A stretch of DNA of 64,000 nt from contig NZ_FRXO01000001.1 in the NCBI RefSeq assembly GCF_900148505.1, positions 558,001-622,000 on the forward strand. The letters run 5' to 3'. Positions 19,201 through 27,031 of the stretch are shown one piece after another. Under the pieces are notes generated by a model, which was given only the letters and a program-made list of their open reading frames with translations, did not search any database and was not told where the DNA came from. A program made the position numbers and the translations under genes. This DNA comes from Pseudoxanthobacter soli DSM 19599. GTDB lineage: Bacteria; Pseudomonadota; Alphaproteobacteria; Rhizobiales; Segnochrobactraceae. The stretch's first letter is position 1, and the number at the start of each line of letters is the position of its first letter.

Positions 19201-19805
19201 TCGAGGCTGTCGCGCTCCTGCTTCAGAGTTGCAAGCCGCGCCTTGAGGTCCGCGAGTTCGCCGCTGCGGGCATTCGCCCGATGAAAGCGGTCGGCCTCTG
19301 CGTCGAGATCTGCAAGGCGCCGGCTGAGGTCGGCAAGGCCGGCGCTGGCCGAAAACAGCAACTGACCGAGGTCGCCCTTGCTGCCGAGGATGCTCTCGCC
19401 CCCCTTCTCCAGCGTCTCGTCGTCGAGCGAGAACATGGTGCGGTAGGCGTCGCGGTCGATCGCGCCGAGTTCCGCCTGAAGGATCGCCTCCGAGACCGGA
19501 CGGTCGTGGGCATCGAGCAGGGTGTTCTGCCGGCCGCGAACGCGCGCGAGCTCGAACGTGCCCGAACCAAGTTCGAGCACGCCACCGACGCGCATGGTCG
19601 AGTAGGGATGCAGGAAGTTGAACCGGCTGCGGAATTCGATGCCGTAGAGCAGATCGAGCAACGCGGAGAACGCGGTCGACTTTCCCGCTTCGTTCGGCCC
19701 GTAGACGATATGGAGATCCGGCCCGTCCCCCAACTGCTCGCCGAAGGCGATGCTGCGGTCGGTAAACTTGCCGTAGCGGGCGAGATCGAGGCGTCTGATG
19801 CGCAT
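16287..19805 (-). CDS. yhaN: YhaN-type SMC-like ATPase (DNA repair, partner of YhaO)
   Basis: This 1172-residue Rad50/SbcC-like ATPase has the globular head split across the ends. The N-terminus MRIRRLDLARYGKFTDRSI leads to Walker A GPNEAGKSTAF (about residue 40) and the YhaN-specific LYGIEFRSRFNF. The middle 800 residues are rich in Ala, Arg, Glu and Leu with heptad character, as in a long coiled coil. The C-terminus carries the signature LSKGTRFQLYLALR, Walker B FVADDIMETFDD and LTHH. The ATG at 19805 overlaps the yhaO stop by one base (TGATG), showing coupling. The pair resembles SbcCD/Mre11-Rad50. It would act on DNA ends, though its precise role in alphaproteobacteria is not established. 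Confidence 0.88.
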   Translation of the reverse strand: MRIRRLDLARYGKFTDRSIAFGEQLGDGPDLHIVYGPNEAGKSTAFSALLDLLYGIEFRSRFNFLHPYSTMRVGGVLELGSGTFELARVRGRQNTLLDAHDRPVSEAILQAELGAIDRDAYRTMFSLDDETLEKGGESILGSKGDLGQLLFSASAGLADLSRRLADLDAEADRFHRANARSGELADLKARLATLKQERDSLDILATEYRRLVAERDDARLHYETALGERARTSVRIDEIRRLLAALPRLASLKTVRGELAGLDDLPDAPAGWLRELPRLREELARHSARLEAIDGTIANLRGELDGLEHDDAALNVAAQATALAELRARHMTADRDLPERRLSLREVDGTISGILDRIGRGGEGNPGRLVLGAPALGTLRTLIEARSGIDARSRAAEAELSRAERDLAEAEARFRDAAGDDTVAARDGSARDAALRATVTALRADDHAARRRLAERARANRQAALDDALRALKPWHGEPDALINMVVPEAGEIDGWRTGIQDAQREVARREEELDRLRAEAARLRAEIDVIARSAGLVGADEAHRVRVARDEAWTAHRAALDAVTADAFADAMGHDDRIAAARLSHASELAQQRQAERALALAEVDIGRTEGLAAKARASLAAWQDRMTQAIRAFAPGLSADMAPAVLEAWLARRDKALEGLAALREAERDLAEAQADGEAARGRLAGALAASGVAHDPVQDFEAMMAVAEAALDRQTELAALREAIAQGRRKVEERTRDLEEARIAGRDWQRAWDEACAATWLGEGGTVPAVGIVREILVAVGDLGPALAKRTNLADRIEKMERDQADFAAEVDRLAGMLDLSAPGGVLDRSAAIEERVKTAEDVRVRRRELGRKLEEAVDTGREIAAALSGHKARSDEITAFLGVETLNEAETVLRAIERRTELRRQQDDIVRDILDATNLPTLEEAEAVLGDVERRALEAERAELDARFEGEDGRVRELFSAHSKAEDRLNAIGGDDAVARIEERRQTTLLEIEDGAHRYLRLRIGAAAAGHALRLYRDRHRSAMMARASEAFRTISRGAYRGLAAQPGKDGEILVAIAADGASKLADELSKGTRFQLYLALRVAGYHEFAETRRPVPFVADDIMETFDDFRAEEAFRLFADMAGVGQVIYLTHHRHLCDIARRVCPQVRIHDLDAGTENPAVLLAEGR

Positions 19806-21088
19806 CACGCCTCTCCGTCGTCGGCGCCGGCGTGGAGCCGGGCGAGCGCATCTTCGGTGCCCTCGTCGATCAAGGCTGCGACCGCCGCCTCGAACGCCGC
19901 CTCGTCCGTGCCGAAAAGCCGGCGGCTCTCCGGCGGCAGGCGAGCGGCGAGATCGTTCACGATCCGCGACGCCTCCATACGGAAGGCGGCCGAACCCGCT
20001 ACCTCCTCGGCGATCAGGCGCCGCAGTTCGATCAGCGGGGCTTCCGGCCCCGCCGTCGCGGTCGCCGCTCCGTCCGGTCGGGTTTCGATCTCTACGCTCT
20101 CCACCCAGCAGGCCCCTATCGCGGCCGCCCGCTCGTCGAGATCCGTCTTCAGCAGGTCGATGTCGCGACGCAGGCGCCAGGACAGCGGCGTCGCTCCGGT
20201 GAGCTTCAGGCGGGCCACCAGATGGTCCGAGGCAAGTCCGTGCCGCGCTTCCGCCAGCGCGGCTTCGCCGGCGCGGACCAGTTCGGCCCAGTCCTCGATC
20301 CCGCTCACGTCGAACGGCACCCGCTCGAACTGCGCGACACTGGTGACGCGCTCCTCAATGGTGATCGTGCGATCATCGGCGACGGTGACGAGCGAGACCG
20401 ATTTCGGGCCGGCCTCGTTGATGTCGCGGCCCTGCGGCATTCCCGGCATCACCACGGCGCGCTGGCCTTCGACAACGGACCGCTTGTGGATGTGGCCGAG
20501 AGCCCAGTAATCGAAGCCGGCCGCCTGCAGGTCCGCCACGCTGCACGGCGCGTAGTTGTCGTGCCCTGGCGCGCCGGCGAGGCTGGTGTGGAGAAGGCCG
20601 ATATTGACCGCGCCCGCCACGGGCGGCCGGTACTTGTCGAGCAGGCTTTCCGGCGCATGCCTGTCGCGGAAGCTCAGGCCGTGGATCGTGACCGGAAAGG
20701 TTCCCGCCGGCCGGTCGATCTCGATCGCGCCCGCCCGGCCGCCGAACACCGTCACCGACTCCGGAAACACCAGTTCCCGCGTGATCTGAGACATCGCATC
20801 GTGGTTGCCGCGGATCACGAACGTGGCGATGCCGGCCTCGTGCAGCCGCCTCACCTGCTCGGCGAGAAAGCGGGCCGTCTTCATCGATGTCTGCGTGCCG
20901 TCGTAGAGATCGCCGGCAAGGATCAGCGCATCGACCTCCTCAGCGAGGCAAAGGTCCACGACACGCACGAAGGCGCGCCGCGTCGCGTTGCCGACGAGAT
21001 CGGCCAGCGCGGGATCGCGCAGCGACAGCGACTTGAGCGGGGAATCGAGGTGGATGTCCGCCGCATGGATGAAGCGATAGGCCGCGAT
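19805..21088 (-). CDS. yhaO: YhaO/SbcD-like metallophosphoesterase with a non-canonical ATC start
   Basis: This 427-residue nuclease subunit is the partner of YhaN. From codon 4 it reads YRFIHAADIHLDSPL, followed by ALILAGDLYDG, FVIRGNHDAMS, LHTSL and GHIHK, the complete Mre11/SbcD metal-site set. No ATG, GTG or TTG lies in frame between the upstream stop (TAA near 21167) and the conserved ADIHLD motif. The only start-like codon is ATC at 21088-21086, five bases after a perfect GGAGG (21098-21094) and exactly where homologues start. A GTG at 20968 would delete the DxH metal motif and 40 conserved residues. So either AUC is used, or this base is a mutation or sequencing error of ATG. Confidence 0.82.
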   Translation of the reverse strand: MAAYRFIHAADIHLDSPLKSLSLRDPALADLVGNATRRAFVRVVDLCLAEEVDALILAGDLYDGTQTSMKTARFLAEQVRRLHEAGIATFVIRGNHDAMSQITRELVFPESVTVFGGRAGAIEIDRPAGTFPVTIHGLSFRDRHAPESLLDKYRPPVAGAVNIGLLHTSLAGAPGHDNYAPCSVADLQAAGFDYWALGHIHKRSVVEGQRAVVMPGMPQGRDINEAGPKSVSLVTVADDRTITIEERVTSVAQFERVPFDVSGIEDWAELVRAGEAALAEARHGLASDHLVARLKLTGATPLSWRLRRDIDLLKTDLDERAAAIGACWVESVEIETRPDGAATATAGPEAPLIELRRLIAEEVAGSAAFRMEASRIVNDLAARLPPESRRLFGTDEAAFEAAVAALIDEGTEDALARLHAGADDGEA

Positions 21089-21194
21089 CTCCGCCTCCGG
21101 AAGTTCCCGAACGTTGCGCTCGCAGAGGTAAAGCCGTTCGCAGGCACCTTCAAGAAAGGCGCCCGCTTATCGCTGGAACCCGTCGCCGATGGCC

Positions 21195-21890
21195 TCAGCG
21201 CGAATTGACCGGCAGATAGGGCGTCAGCGCGTGGGCGAGGTTCGGCAGTGTCATGGATTGCAGCCAGACCGTACCCGGCCCCGTCAGCCGCGCGAGGAAC
21301 AGCCCGTCGCCGCCGAACATGATGTTGCGGATGCCGCGCATCATCTCGATCTCGAAGCCGACGCCATCCGCGAACAGCCCGACATGGCCGGGATGGACCA
21401 GCATGGACTGGCCGGGTTCCAGGTCGTAGACCGCGACCTCGCCGCCGAGTTCGATCCAGGCCGTGCCCTGGCCCTCGATCTTCTGCAGCACGAAGCCGTT
21501 GCCGCCGAACAGGCCGGCACCGAGCGACTGCTGGAAGCCGATGCCGACGCCGAGCCCATCGGTGCCGCACAGGAAGCCGCTGCGATGCACGTAGAGCGGC
21601 TGGCCGGATTCGACGGGCACCTGCCGGATCTCGCCGGGAATCTTTGCCGCGAACGCCACCATCGCCGGGGAACGGCCGGCCGAGAACTCGGTCATGAACA
21701 GCCCGCCGCCGCCGAGGGCGCGGCCGAGGGCCCCGAACAGACCGCTCGCTCCGCCGGTCGCCGTGGTGGTGTTGAGCGAAATGTCGCCCGCCATCCAGGA
21801 GAGCCTGTCGGGTTCGGCGATGATGCGCTCGCCGGGATCGAGCGTCAGTTCCAGAACCGGCAGCGTCGTTCCGATCGTCTTGGTCCGCAT
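21195..21890 (-). CDS. AIM24/TIGR00266 family protein
   Basis: This 231-residue, glycine-rich, all-beta protein is of the AIM24 family (TIGR00266). Repeated segments of the form LDPGERIIAEPDRLSWMAGD, GFVLQKIEGQGTAWIELGGE and YDLEPGQSMLVHPGHVGLFA match the family. There is no signal peptide. The start at 21890 follows GGGGAA. Bacterial members have no firmly assigned biochemical role. The gene lies 106 bases upstream of yhaO on the same strand, so it could share a transcript, but nothing in the sequence links their functions. Confidence 0.8.
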   Translation of the reverse strand: MRTKTIGTTLPVLELTLDPGERIIAEPDRLSWMAGDISLNTTTATGGASGLFGALGRALGGGGLFMTEFSAGRSPAMVAFAAKIPGEIRQVPVESGQPLYVHRSGFLCGTDGLGVGIGFQQSLGAGLFGGNGFVLQKIEGQGTAWIELGGEVAVYDLEPGQSMLVHPGHVGLFADGVGFEIEMMRGIRNIMFGGDGLFLARLTGPGTVWLQSMTLPNLAHALTPYLPVNSR

Positions 21891-21949
21891 GGGATTCCCC
21901 TCCCTCGTGTCCGATCCGGCATTTCCGGCGCGAAGCCTGCCCCCCGGGG

Positions 21950-23359
21950 TCAGGTCCAGTCGAGCCCTGCATCCTTATCCACGACCGTGGCACCGTCCAC
22001 CCAGACCCGGCGGACATTCGCCCGCGCGGCACCGTAGACGATGCGCTGGAGCACGTCCTCCGGTTCGTCCAGGTCGGGCCAGAGCGTCAGGTCCGCATCG
22101 GGCACGGTGGTGTCGATCACCATGGCATCGAACGCGAACCCCGGCGCGATCACGCCGATCGGCAGATCGAGCGCGATACCGCCACCGGCCGTGGCGAGCC
22201 AGAACGCCTCGGCGAAATCGATCGCGGCGCCCGGCCGGCCGCGCTTGTCCGGCGCGATCCTCGCATCGACGCCGTCCGCCAGCATCCGCGACGCCGCGAT
22301 CGCATGGCGGCAGGCCGAGAAGATCGAGGCGTCGGGTCCGCCGGAGATGTCGGTGCCAAGGCCGACATGAAGTTTCTTCTCAAGTGCCTGCGCCAACGGG
22401 AAGACAGCGTTGGAGAAATAGGCGTTCGAGAGCGGGCAGTGACCGATGCCTGCGCCGCAGCCGCCGATGGCGTCCATGTCGTCGTCGCAGATGAAGTTCG
22501 AGTGCGCGAGGATCGTCCGCCGCCCCAGAAGGCCGAACGCCTCAAGGCTGCGGGTGTCGGTGGCGCCGAGGCGATGTCGCACGAAGTCGTGCTCCCAGTC
22601 GCTTTCCGAACAATGGGTCTGAACGTGCAGGCCGGTCTGCCGCGCGAGGCGGCCCAGTTCCTCCAGAGCGTCATTGGTGCAGGCGGGGATGAAGCGCGGC
22701 GTGATCACCGGGCGCACCCGGCCCTCCGGCCCGGCCAGCCGCTGGACGTGCTCGATGAACATCTCCGTCTCGGCAACGGCGATGGTCGCAGAGGCATCGC
22801 GGTAATAGTCCGGACAGAGCGTCGGATCGTCCATCACCACCTTGCCGACCAGCGCGCGCTGGCCCTTGGCATGGCAGAGATCGGCGAGAAGCTTGGTCGC
22901 TCCGAGGTGAACGCTGCCGAAATAGAGCGCCGTGGTGGTGCCGTTGGCCAGCAGCGCGTCCACCAGCCCGCTGTAGGAGCGCGCGGCGAACTCGAGGTCG
23001 GCATAGCGTGCCTCGAGCGGAAACGTGCAGTTCGCCAGCCACTGCTCGAGCGGCAGGTGCAGCGCCTTGCCGATCTGGGGCCACTGAGGGGCATGAACGT
23101 GAAGATCCACCAGCCCCGGCAGCAGATATTGCCCGGCGCGCAGCAGGGTCAGCCGCCCCCCGGCGGCTGCCGCCTCGATCGTCGCCTCCTGGGCTGGATC
23201 GTCGGACTCGATCACCCGTTCGATCCGGCCGTCCTCGCCGACCGTCACTACGGCATCCTCGAGGATCTCGATCACGCCGCGCTCGGGCGTGTGGATCACG
23301 GTGCCCGCGACCGCCAGCAGGGGCGGTTCGCCGGCAGCGGTATCCGCTGCATTCGTCAT
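21950..23359 (-). CDS. guaD: Guanine deaminase
   Basis: This 469-residue amidohydrolase converts guanine to xanthine in purine catabolism. Zinc-site and family motifs are present: LLPGLVDLHVHAPQWPQIG, TTTALYFGSVH, HVQTHCSESDWE, ILAHSNFI, GAGIGHCPLSNAYFSN and VGLGTDISGG. Length is typical for the long bacterial GuaD. Transcription is leftward, 49 bases after the SDR gene stop. With the pyrimidine cluster 10 kb away it adds to a nucleobase-degrading theme, but no xanthine dehydrogenase or other purine genes are adjacent. Confidence 0.92.
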   Translation of the reverse strand: MTNAADTAAGEPPLLAVAGTVIHTPERGVIEILEDAVVTVGEDGRIERVIESDDPAQEATIEAAAAGGRLTLLRAGQYLLPGLVDLHVHAPQWPQIGKALHLPLEQWLANCTFPLEARYADLEFAARSYSGLVDALLANGTTTALYFGSVHLGATKLLADLCHAKGQRALVGKVVMDDPTLCPDYYRDASATIAVAETEMFIEHVQRLAGPEGRVRPVITPRFIPACTNDALEELGRLARQTGLHVQTHCSESDWEHDFVRHRLGATDTRSLEAFGLLGRRTILAHSNFICDDDMDAIGGCGAGIGHCPLSNAYFSNAVFPLAQALEKKLHVGLGTDISGGPDASIFSACRHAIAASRMLADGVDARIAPDKRGRPGAAIDFAEAFWLATAGGGIALDLPIGVIAPGFAFDAMVIDTTVPDADLTLWPDLDEPEDVLQRIVYGAARANVRRVWVDGATVVDKDAGLDWT

Positions 23360-23408
23360 TGGATGCGTCCCCCCGCTGCCGCTCCGTCCCGGCGCCGTCA
23401 GCCCAGCG

Positions 23409-24164
23409 CTATTTCGTGCGCGCGATCTGAAAACCGGCGAACGACTGGCTCACCGGCATCATCTCGATGGCATTGATGTTCATGTGCGGCGGAAGCGAGG
23501 CGACCCAGAGCAGCGTCTCGGCGATATCCACCGGCTGGATGGCGTTGGCGCCGCCATAGAGCGCGTCATAGGCCGCCTGGTCGCCGCCGGTGCGCACCAG
23601 CGTGAACTCGCTCTCGCACAGGCCGGGTTCGATCGAGGTGACGCGGACGCCGGTTCCCGCGAGATCGGACCTGAGGCCGAGCGAGAACTGGCGGACGAAA
23701 GCCTTTGTACCGCCGTAGACATTGCCGCCGGCATAGGGATAGGTCGCCGCGACCGAACTGAGGTTGATGATGGCGCCCTTGCGCTCGATCAGCGTCGGCA
23801 GCAGGCGGTGGGTGATCGTCACCAGCCCGGTGACATTGGTCGCGATCATCGTGCGCCACTGACCGAGGTCGCTCTTCTGCGCCGGCGCGGTGCCGAGCGC
23901 GAGCCCGGCATTGTTGATCAGGAGATCGACGCCCCTGAAGCCCTCGGGCAGCGAATCGATCGCGGCATCGATCGCCGCCTCGTCCTGGATGTCGAAGGCA
24001 GCGGCGTGGACGTGCTCCGACCCGCCGAGTTCCTCCACGAGGGTCGCAAGCCGGTCGGCCCGCCGTCCGGTGACGATGGCCTTCCAGCCGGCCGCCCGGA
24101 ATTTCCGCGCCGTTGCCGCGCCGAAGCCTGCGGTGGCACCGGTGATGAGAACTGTTCCGGCCAT
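23409..24164 (-). CDS. ydfG: YdfG-like NADP-dependent 3-hydroxy acid dehydrogenase (SDR)
   Basis: This 251-residue classical short-chain dehydrogenase has VLITGATAGFG (cofactor motif), TGRRADRL (basic residues typical of NADP preference), INNAGLALG, and the catalytic Ser and YxxxK in NLSSVAATYPYAGGNVYGGTK. The end, NINAIEMMPVSQSFAG, matches E. coli YdfG very closely. YdfG oxidises serine-like 3-hydroxy acids and reduces malonic semialdehyde, a toxic product of pyrimidine breakdown. It sits upstream of guaD on the same strand with a 49-base gap. Confidence 0.87.
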   Translation of the reverse strand: MAGTVLITGATAGFGAATARKFRAAGWKAIVTGRRADRLATLVEELGGSEHVHAAAFDIQDEAAIDAAIDSLPEGFRGVDLLINNAGLALGTAPAQKSDLGQWRTMIATNVTGLVTITHRLLPTLIERKGAIINLSSVAATYPYAGGNVYGGTKAFVRQFSLGLRSDLAGTGVRVTSIEPGLCESEFTLVRTGGDQAAYDALYGGANAIQPVDIAETLLWVASLPPHMNINAIEMMPVSQSFAGFQIARTK

Positions 24165-24342
24165 GAGCTGCTACTCCATCCGTTCGAGCCTGTCCGAACC
24201 GCACGCGAAGGGAACGCGATGATCGGTTCGTGCGCGCTCAAACTATTGAAGTGAGCGCCCATTGAACAGGTTGTCGGTGGATGTCGAGCGCCCATGCGCG
24301 CGGGAACGCACGCCTGCCGCTCCCGAGCCGGAAAGCAGCGGC

Positions 24343-25173
24343 TCAGTTGGCGCGATGCAGGTCGAGGCCGAAGGTGTAGCTGACCGACATGCCGACGACG
24401 ACCTGGTTCGGCGACCCGATGTTCTTCACGATCGGGCTGTCGGCGGCGGACCCGACCAGCCGGTCGTAGCGGACATAACCGGCCGTCGACCAGTTGTCGT
24501 CGAACTCGTAGTTCACCGCGGCGAGCGCGCCGACCGAGGTGATGCCGCCGCTCGGGTCGTAGGCGGTCAGCTTCGGGTTGACGAAAGCCGCCCTCTCGTT
24601 GACGCCGAAATAGGTGTCCGTGGTGGTGTCGTCACCGAGGACGAGGCGCGGGCCGAGGGAGAACGTGAACTTGTTCCACGGCTGCACATAATCGGCCTCG
24701 ATGTTGCTCGACCAGCCGTAGTTGCCCTTCACCCCGTGCAGCACGTCGAACCGGGTGCGGATCATCGGCATCGGCCAGTATTCGACGAAGCCACCGACAT
24801 TGAGGCCCCAGGGAATGCTGGCGGTGCCCTGAAGGTCGTCCTCGCTGTTGTAGCGGCCGGCCATGTAGCGGCCGACGACGCCGACCTTGAGGCCGGGATT
24901 GCCGAAGAGAGCGAAGCTGAAACCGTCGTCGGGCGCCTCGAACTCGGCCGGCTGGTCGGCCTGGCGGAGAGCGATCGACGGGAAGCCGGTCCAGTCCTTG
25001 CTCTTCGCGCCCCAGTAGGACGAGCCCCAGGCCCCGTTCCCGGTGATGGTGACGACCCAGTCCTTGGCCTTGTCCACCGCCACGACTTCCTGGGCCGGGG
25101 CTGCCGTCGGCAGCAGGGCCGCCGCACACGCGGCAAACGACAGGGAGCGGACGGCGCAGGGCTTCAAGGGCAT
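24343..25173 (-). CDS. MipA/OmpV family outer-membrane protein
   Basis: This 276-residue secreted beta-barrel starts at 25173, nine bases after GGAGG. A signal peptide (SLSFAACAAALLPTAAPAQ, cut near residue 28) is followed by alternating hydrophobic and aromatic strands. It ends in SVSYTFGLDLHRAN, a barrel-type C-terminal region. Blocks such as WGLNVGGFVEYWP and YVRYDRLVGSAADSPIV are typical of OmpV/MipA proteins. These proteins form outer-membrane channels or interact with murein hydrolases; the substrate here is unknown. The open frame extends about 140 codons upstream but lacks secretion features there. Confidence 0.82.
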   Translation of the reverse strand: MPLKPCAVRSLSFAACAAALLPTAAPAQEVVAVDKAKDWVVTITGNGAWGSSYWGAKSKDWTGFPSIALRQADQPAEFEAPDDGFSFALFGNPGLKVGVVGRYMAGRYNSEDDLQGTASIPWGLNVGGFVEYWPMPMIRTRFDVLHGVKGNYGWSSNIEADYVQPWNKFTFSLGPRLVLGDDTTTDTYFGVNERAAFVNPKLTAYDPSGGITSVGALAAVNYEFDDNWSTAGYVRYDRLVGSAADSPIVKNIGSPNQVVVGMSVSYTFGLDLHRAN

Positions 25174-25463
25174 CTCGATTTTCCTCCACCCGACGGAATC
25201 GAGCTCTTCCGGCGGGGACAGCAACGCTCTTCGAACGGGCACTTTAGCCGGCAAGAGTGAACAAGATGCAATCCCTGTCGCCATATCCGGCCGAGCGTCC
25301 ATCGCGAACCATCGGACAATCCGCCGCCACCCGGCAGGATGGATTGCCCGATGCCAATGAAGCCGTTGGATGTTAAGGCTTGAATACGCTGCATGATGCG
25401 CAGGGGTTGGGGAACCGGCGCAGCGACCGGACGCCCCTTGATACGCTCGCAAGGAACGATCCG

Positions 25464-26105
25464 ATGCCGACTTCATTTCCGCCTTCCGGCGACCGCAACC
25501 AGGGCAGCGGAGCCGGAGGCCCGAGAATGCCGCTGGGCGGTCCGTCGCTGTTCGGCGACCAGAACGCCTTCCGCAGAAAGCTTGAGGCGTTGCGCGCAAA
25601 ATGGGGCTGGTTCGTCGCCGCCGGCGCGCTGATGGTGCTGTTCGGCGTCATCGCCCTCGGCAACCTGCTCGCCGCCACCGTCGCGGTGGTGTTCATGACC
25701 GGCATCATGCTGCTGATCGGCGGCGCGGTGCAGATCGCCCAGTCCTTCGGCGCGCGCGGCTGGGGCAAGGTGCTCTACTGGTTCGCGAGCGGCCTGATCT
25801 ATGCCATCGCCGGCATCATCGCCCTCGCCCGCCCGATGGTCGCGGCCGACGTGTTCACGCTGATGTTCGGCATCACCGTCATCATCGTCGGCGGCTTCCG
25901 CATCATCGCGGCGCTCGACGCCAAGGGCGCGGCCGGCTGGCTGTGGGTGCTCGCCGGCGGCATCGTCACCACGCTGTTCGGCCTGCTCATCACCGCGCAG
26001 TGGCCGCAGAACACCGACTGGCTGATCGGCCTCGTGCTCGCCGTCGACCTTCTGTCGCAGGGCTTCACGTGGATCTTCTTCGGCCTCGCCATCCGCAAGC
26101 GCTGA
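25464..26105 (+). CDS. HdeD/DUF308 family membrane protein
   Basis: This 213-residue protein has a polar, Gly/Pro-rich N-terminus of about 45 residues. Six hydrophobic segments follow, such as GWFVAAGALMVLFGVIALG, VFMTGIMLLIGGAVQIAQ and LIYAIAGIIALARP. The layout of three paired helices is that of HdeD, an inner-membrane acid-resistance protein of enteric bacteria; in other bacteria the role is unproven. AAGGAA lies eight bases before the ATG at 25464. It converges with the MOSC gene, leaving 33 bases. Confidence 0.82.
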   Translation: MPTSFPPSGDRNQGSGAGGPRMPLGGPSLFGDQNAFRRKLEALRAKWGWFVAAGALMVLFGVIALGNLLAATVAVVFMTGIMLLIGGAVQIAQSFGARGWGKVLYWFASGLIYAIAGIIALARPMVAADVFTLMFGITVIIVGGFRIIAALDAKGAAGWLWVLAGGIVTTLFGLLITAQWPQNTDWLIGLVLAVDLLSQGFTWIFFGLAIRKR

Positions 26106-26138
26106 CGACACACGCGTCCGGCCGCCGCGGGCGGTGGC

Positions 26139-26774
26139 TCAGGCCGGATAGATCCACTGCTCCGGCACATGCACGGAGACCGCCTGGCCGGGGAACACGG
26201 GCCCCGGCCGCTCCACCCAGCCGATGACACCCCGAAGGCGCTTCGCGGCCTTCGGGAAACCGAGTTCCAGATCCGGCCGGTCCGGCACCTCGGCCGCGAT
26301 GGCACGCCCCGCAATCTTGCAGGGGGCATTCTGCCCGGCGAGCGCCACCACAGCCCCATCCTCGAAGAACAGCCGCGTTCCCTTCGGCAGGAACGAGAAC
26401 CGGGCGATGCCTTCGACGACGAGATTGGCGCCGATCCATTCCGGCCGGACTTCGGGGACATCGAGGCGCGTTGCGATCTCGGCGAGATCCTCAAGGGACA
26501 GAATCGAAAGCTGCCGGTCGTTGGCGATCTCGGTGCCGCGCGGAAACCACGGCTCGCGCCCGCCGGAGTGGCGGGTGAACCCGTGATGCCGGTCGCCCGC
26601 GATGCCGCCGTGAATGAGATCGAGCCGTTCGGCCGCCACGGTGCGGAAATCGCCGGGTTCCGCGGTCGCGAACGTGGCGACGAGCCGCGCGCGAAGCCGC
26701 CGGCCCGGAACGACGACGATATCCGGCTCCGGCGCGGTGCCCGCTTCGATCGGCAGCATGGGTTGATCGGACAT
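26139..26774 (-). CDS. MOSC domain protein
   Basis: This 211-residue protein is built around a MOSC (molybdenum cofactor sulfurase C-terminal) domain: LIHGGIAGDRHHGFTRHSGG, IANDRQLSILSLEDL, GANLVVEG and the conserved cysteine in GQNAPCKIAGR. MOSC proteins bind the molybdenum cofactor or carry sulfur and can reduce N-hydroxylated substrates. Three starts are possible. ATG 26774 is preferred because GGAG stands seven bases upstream; ATG 26789 would add five residues. There is no molybdenum gene nearby, so its partner is unknown. Confidence 0.82.
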   Translation of the reverse strand: MSDQPMLPIEAGTAPEPDIVVVPGRRLRARLVATFATAEPGDFRTVAAERLDLIHGGIAGDRHHGFTRHSGGREPWFPRGTEIANDRQLSILSLEDLAEIATRLDVPEVRPEWIGANLVVEGIARFSFLPKGTRLFFEDGAVVALAGQNAPCKIAGRAIAAEVPDRPDLELGFPKAAKRLRGVIGWVERPGPVFPGQAVSVHVPEQWIYPA

Positions 26775-26824
26775 CACGGTCTCCGACATCGGGTGTGACA
26801 AAGGGGACGCCGGACTTTCCGTCC

Positions 26825-26940
26825 TAGAGCATATCCCGTTCAGATCGGATCGATCTGAACGATAAAGATATGCTCAAGCTTTTGACTCTGGAGCGATTTC
26901 TTCTCGATCTGATGATTCCATCAGATCGGAAAGCGCTCTC
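26825..26940 (+). repeat. Dispersed palindromic repeat, copy A (full length)
   Basis: This 116-base intergenic element is made of two hairpins. The first has GAGCATATC (26827-26835) pairing with GATATGCTC (26867-26875) around CGTTCAGATCG/CGATCTGAACG. The second has CGATCTGATG (26905-26914) pairing perfectly with CATCAGATCG (26919-26928). Related copies occur at 36057, 39085 and 45893. It lies between MOSC and tam. Short open frames through such copies (ending LERFLxDLMIPSDRKAL) are artefacts. Confidence 0.85.
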
Positions 26941-27031
26941 GCCGAACCGGGCCGCGCTGAACGGAGCGTGGCGCGTGATCCGACGTGCGTTCACGTCGAG
27001 CTTACGACGCCTTGCATCGACGGGCGGCGCT

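Noticed and set aside
20968..20970. GTG at 20968 as the start of yhaO
   Set aside because: It would remove 40 residues including the DxH metal ligands that are clearly encoded upstream in the same frame.
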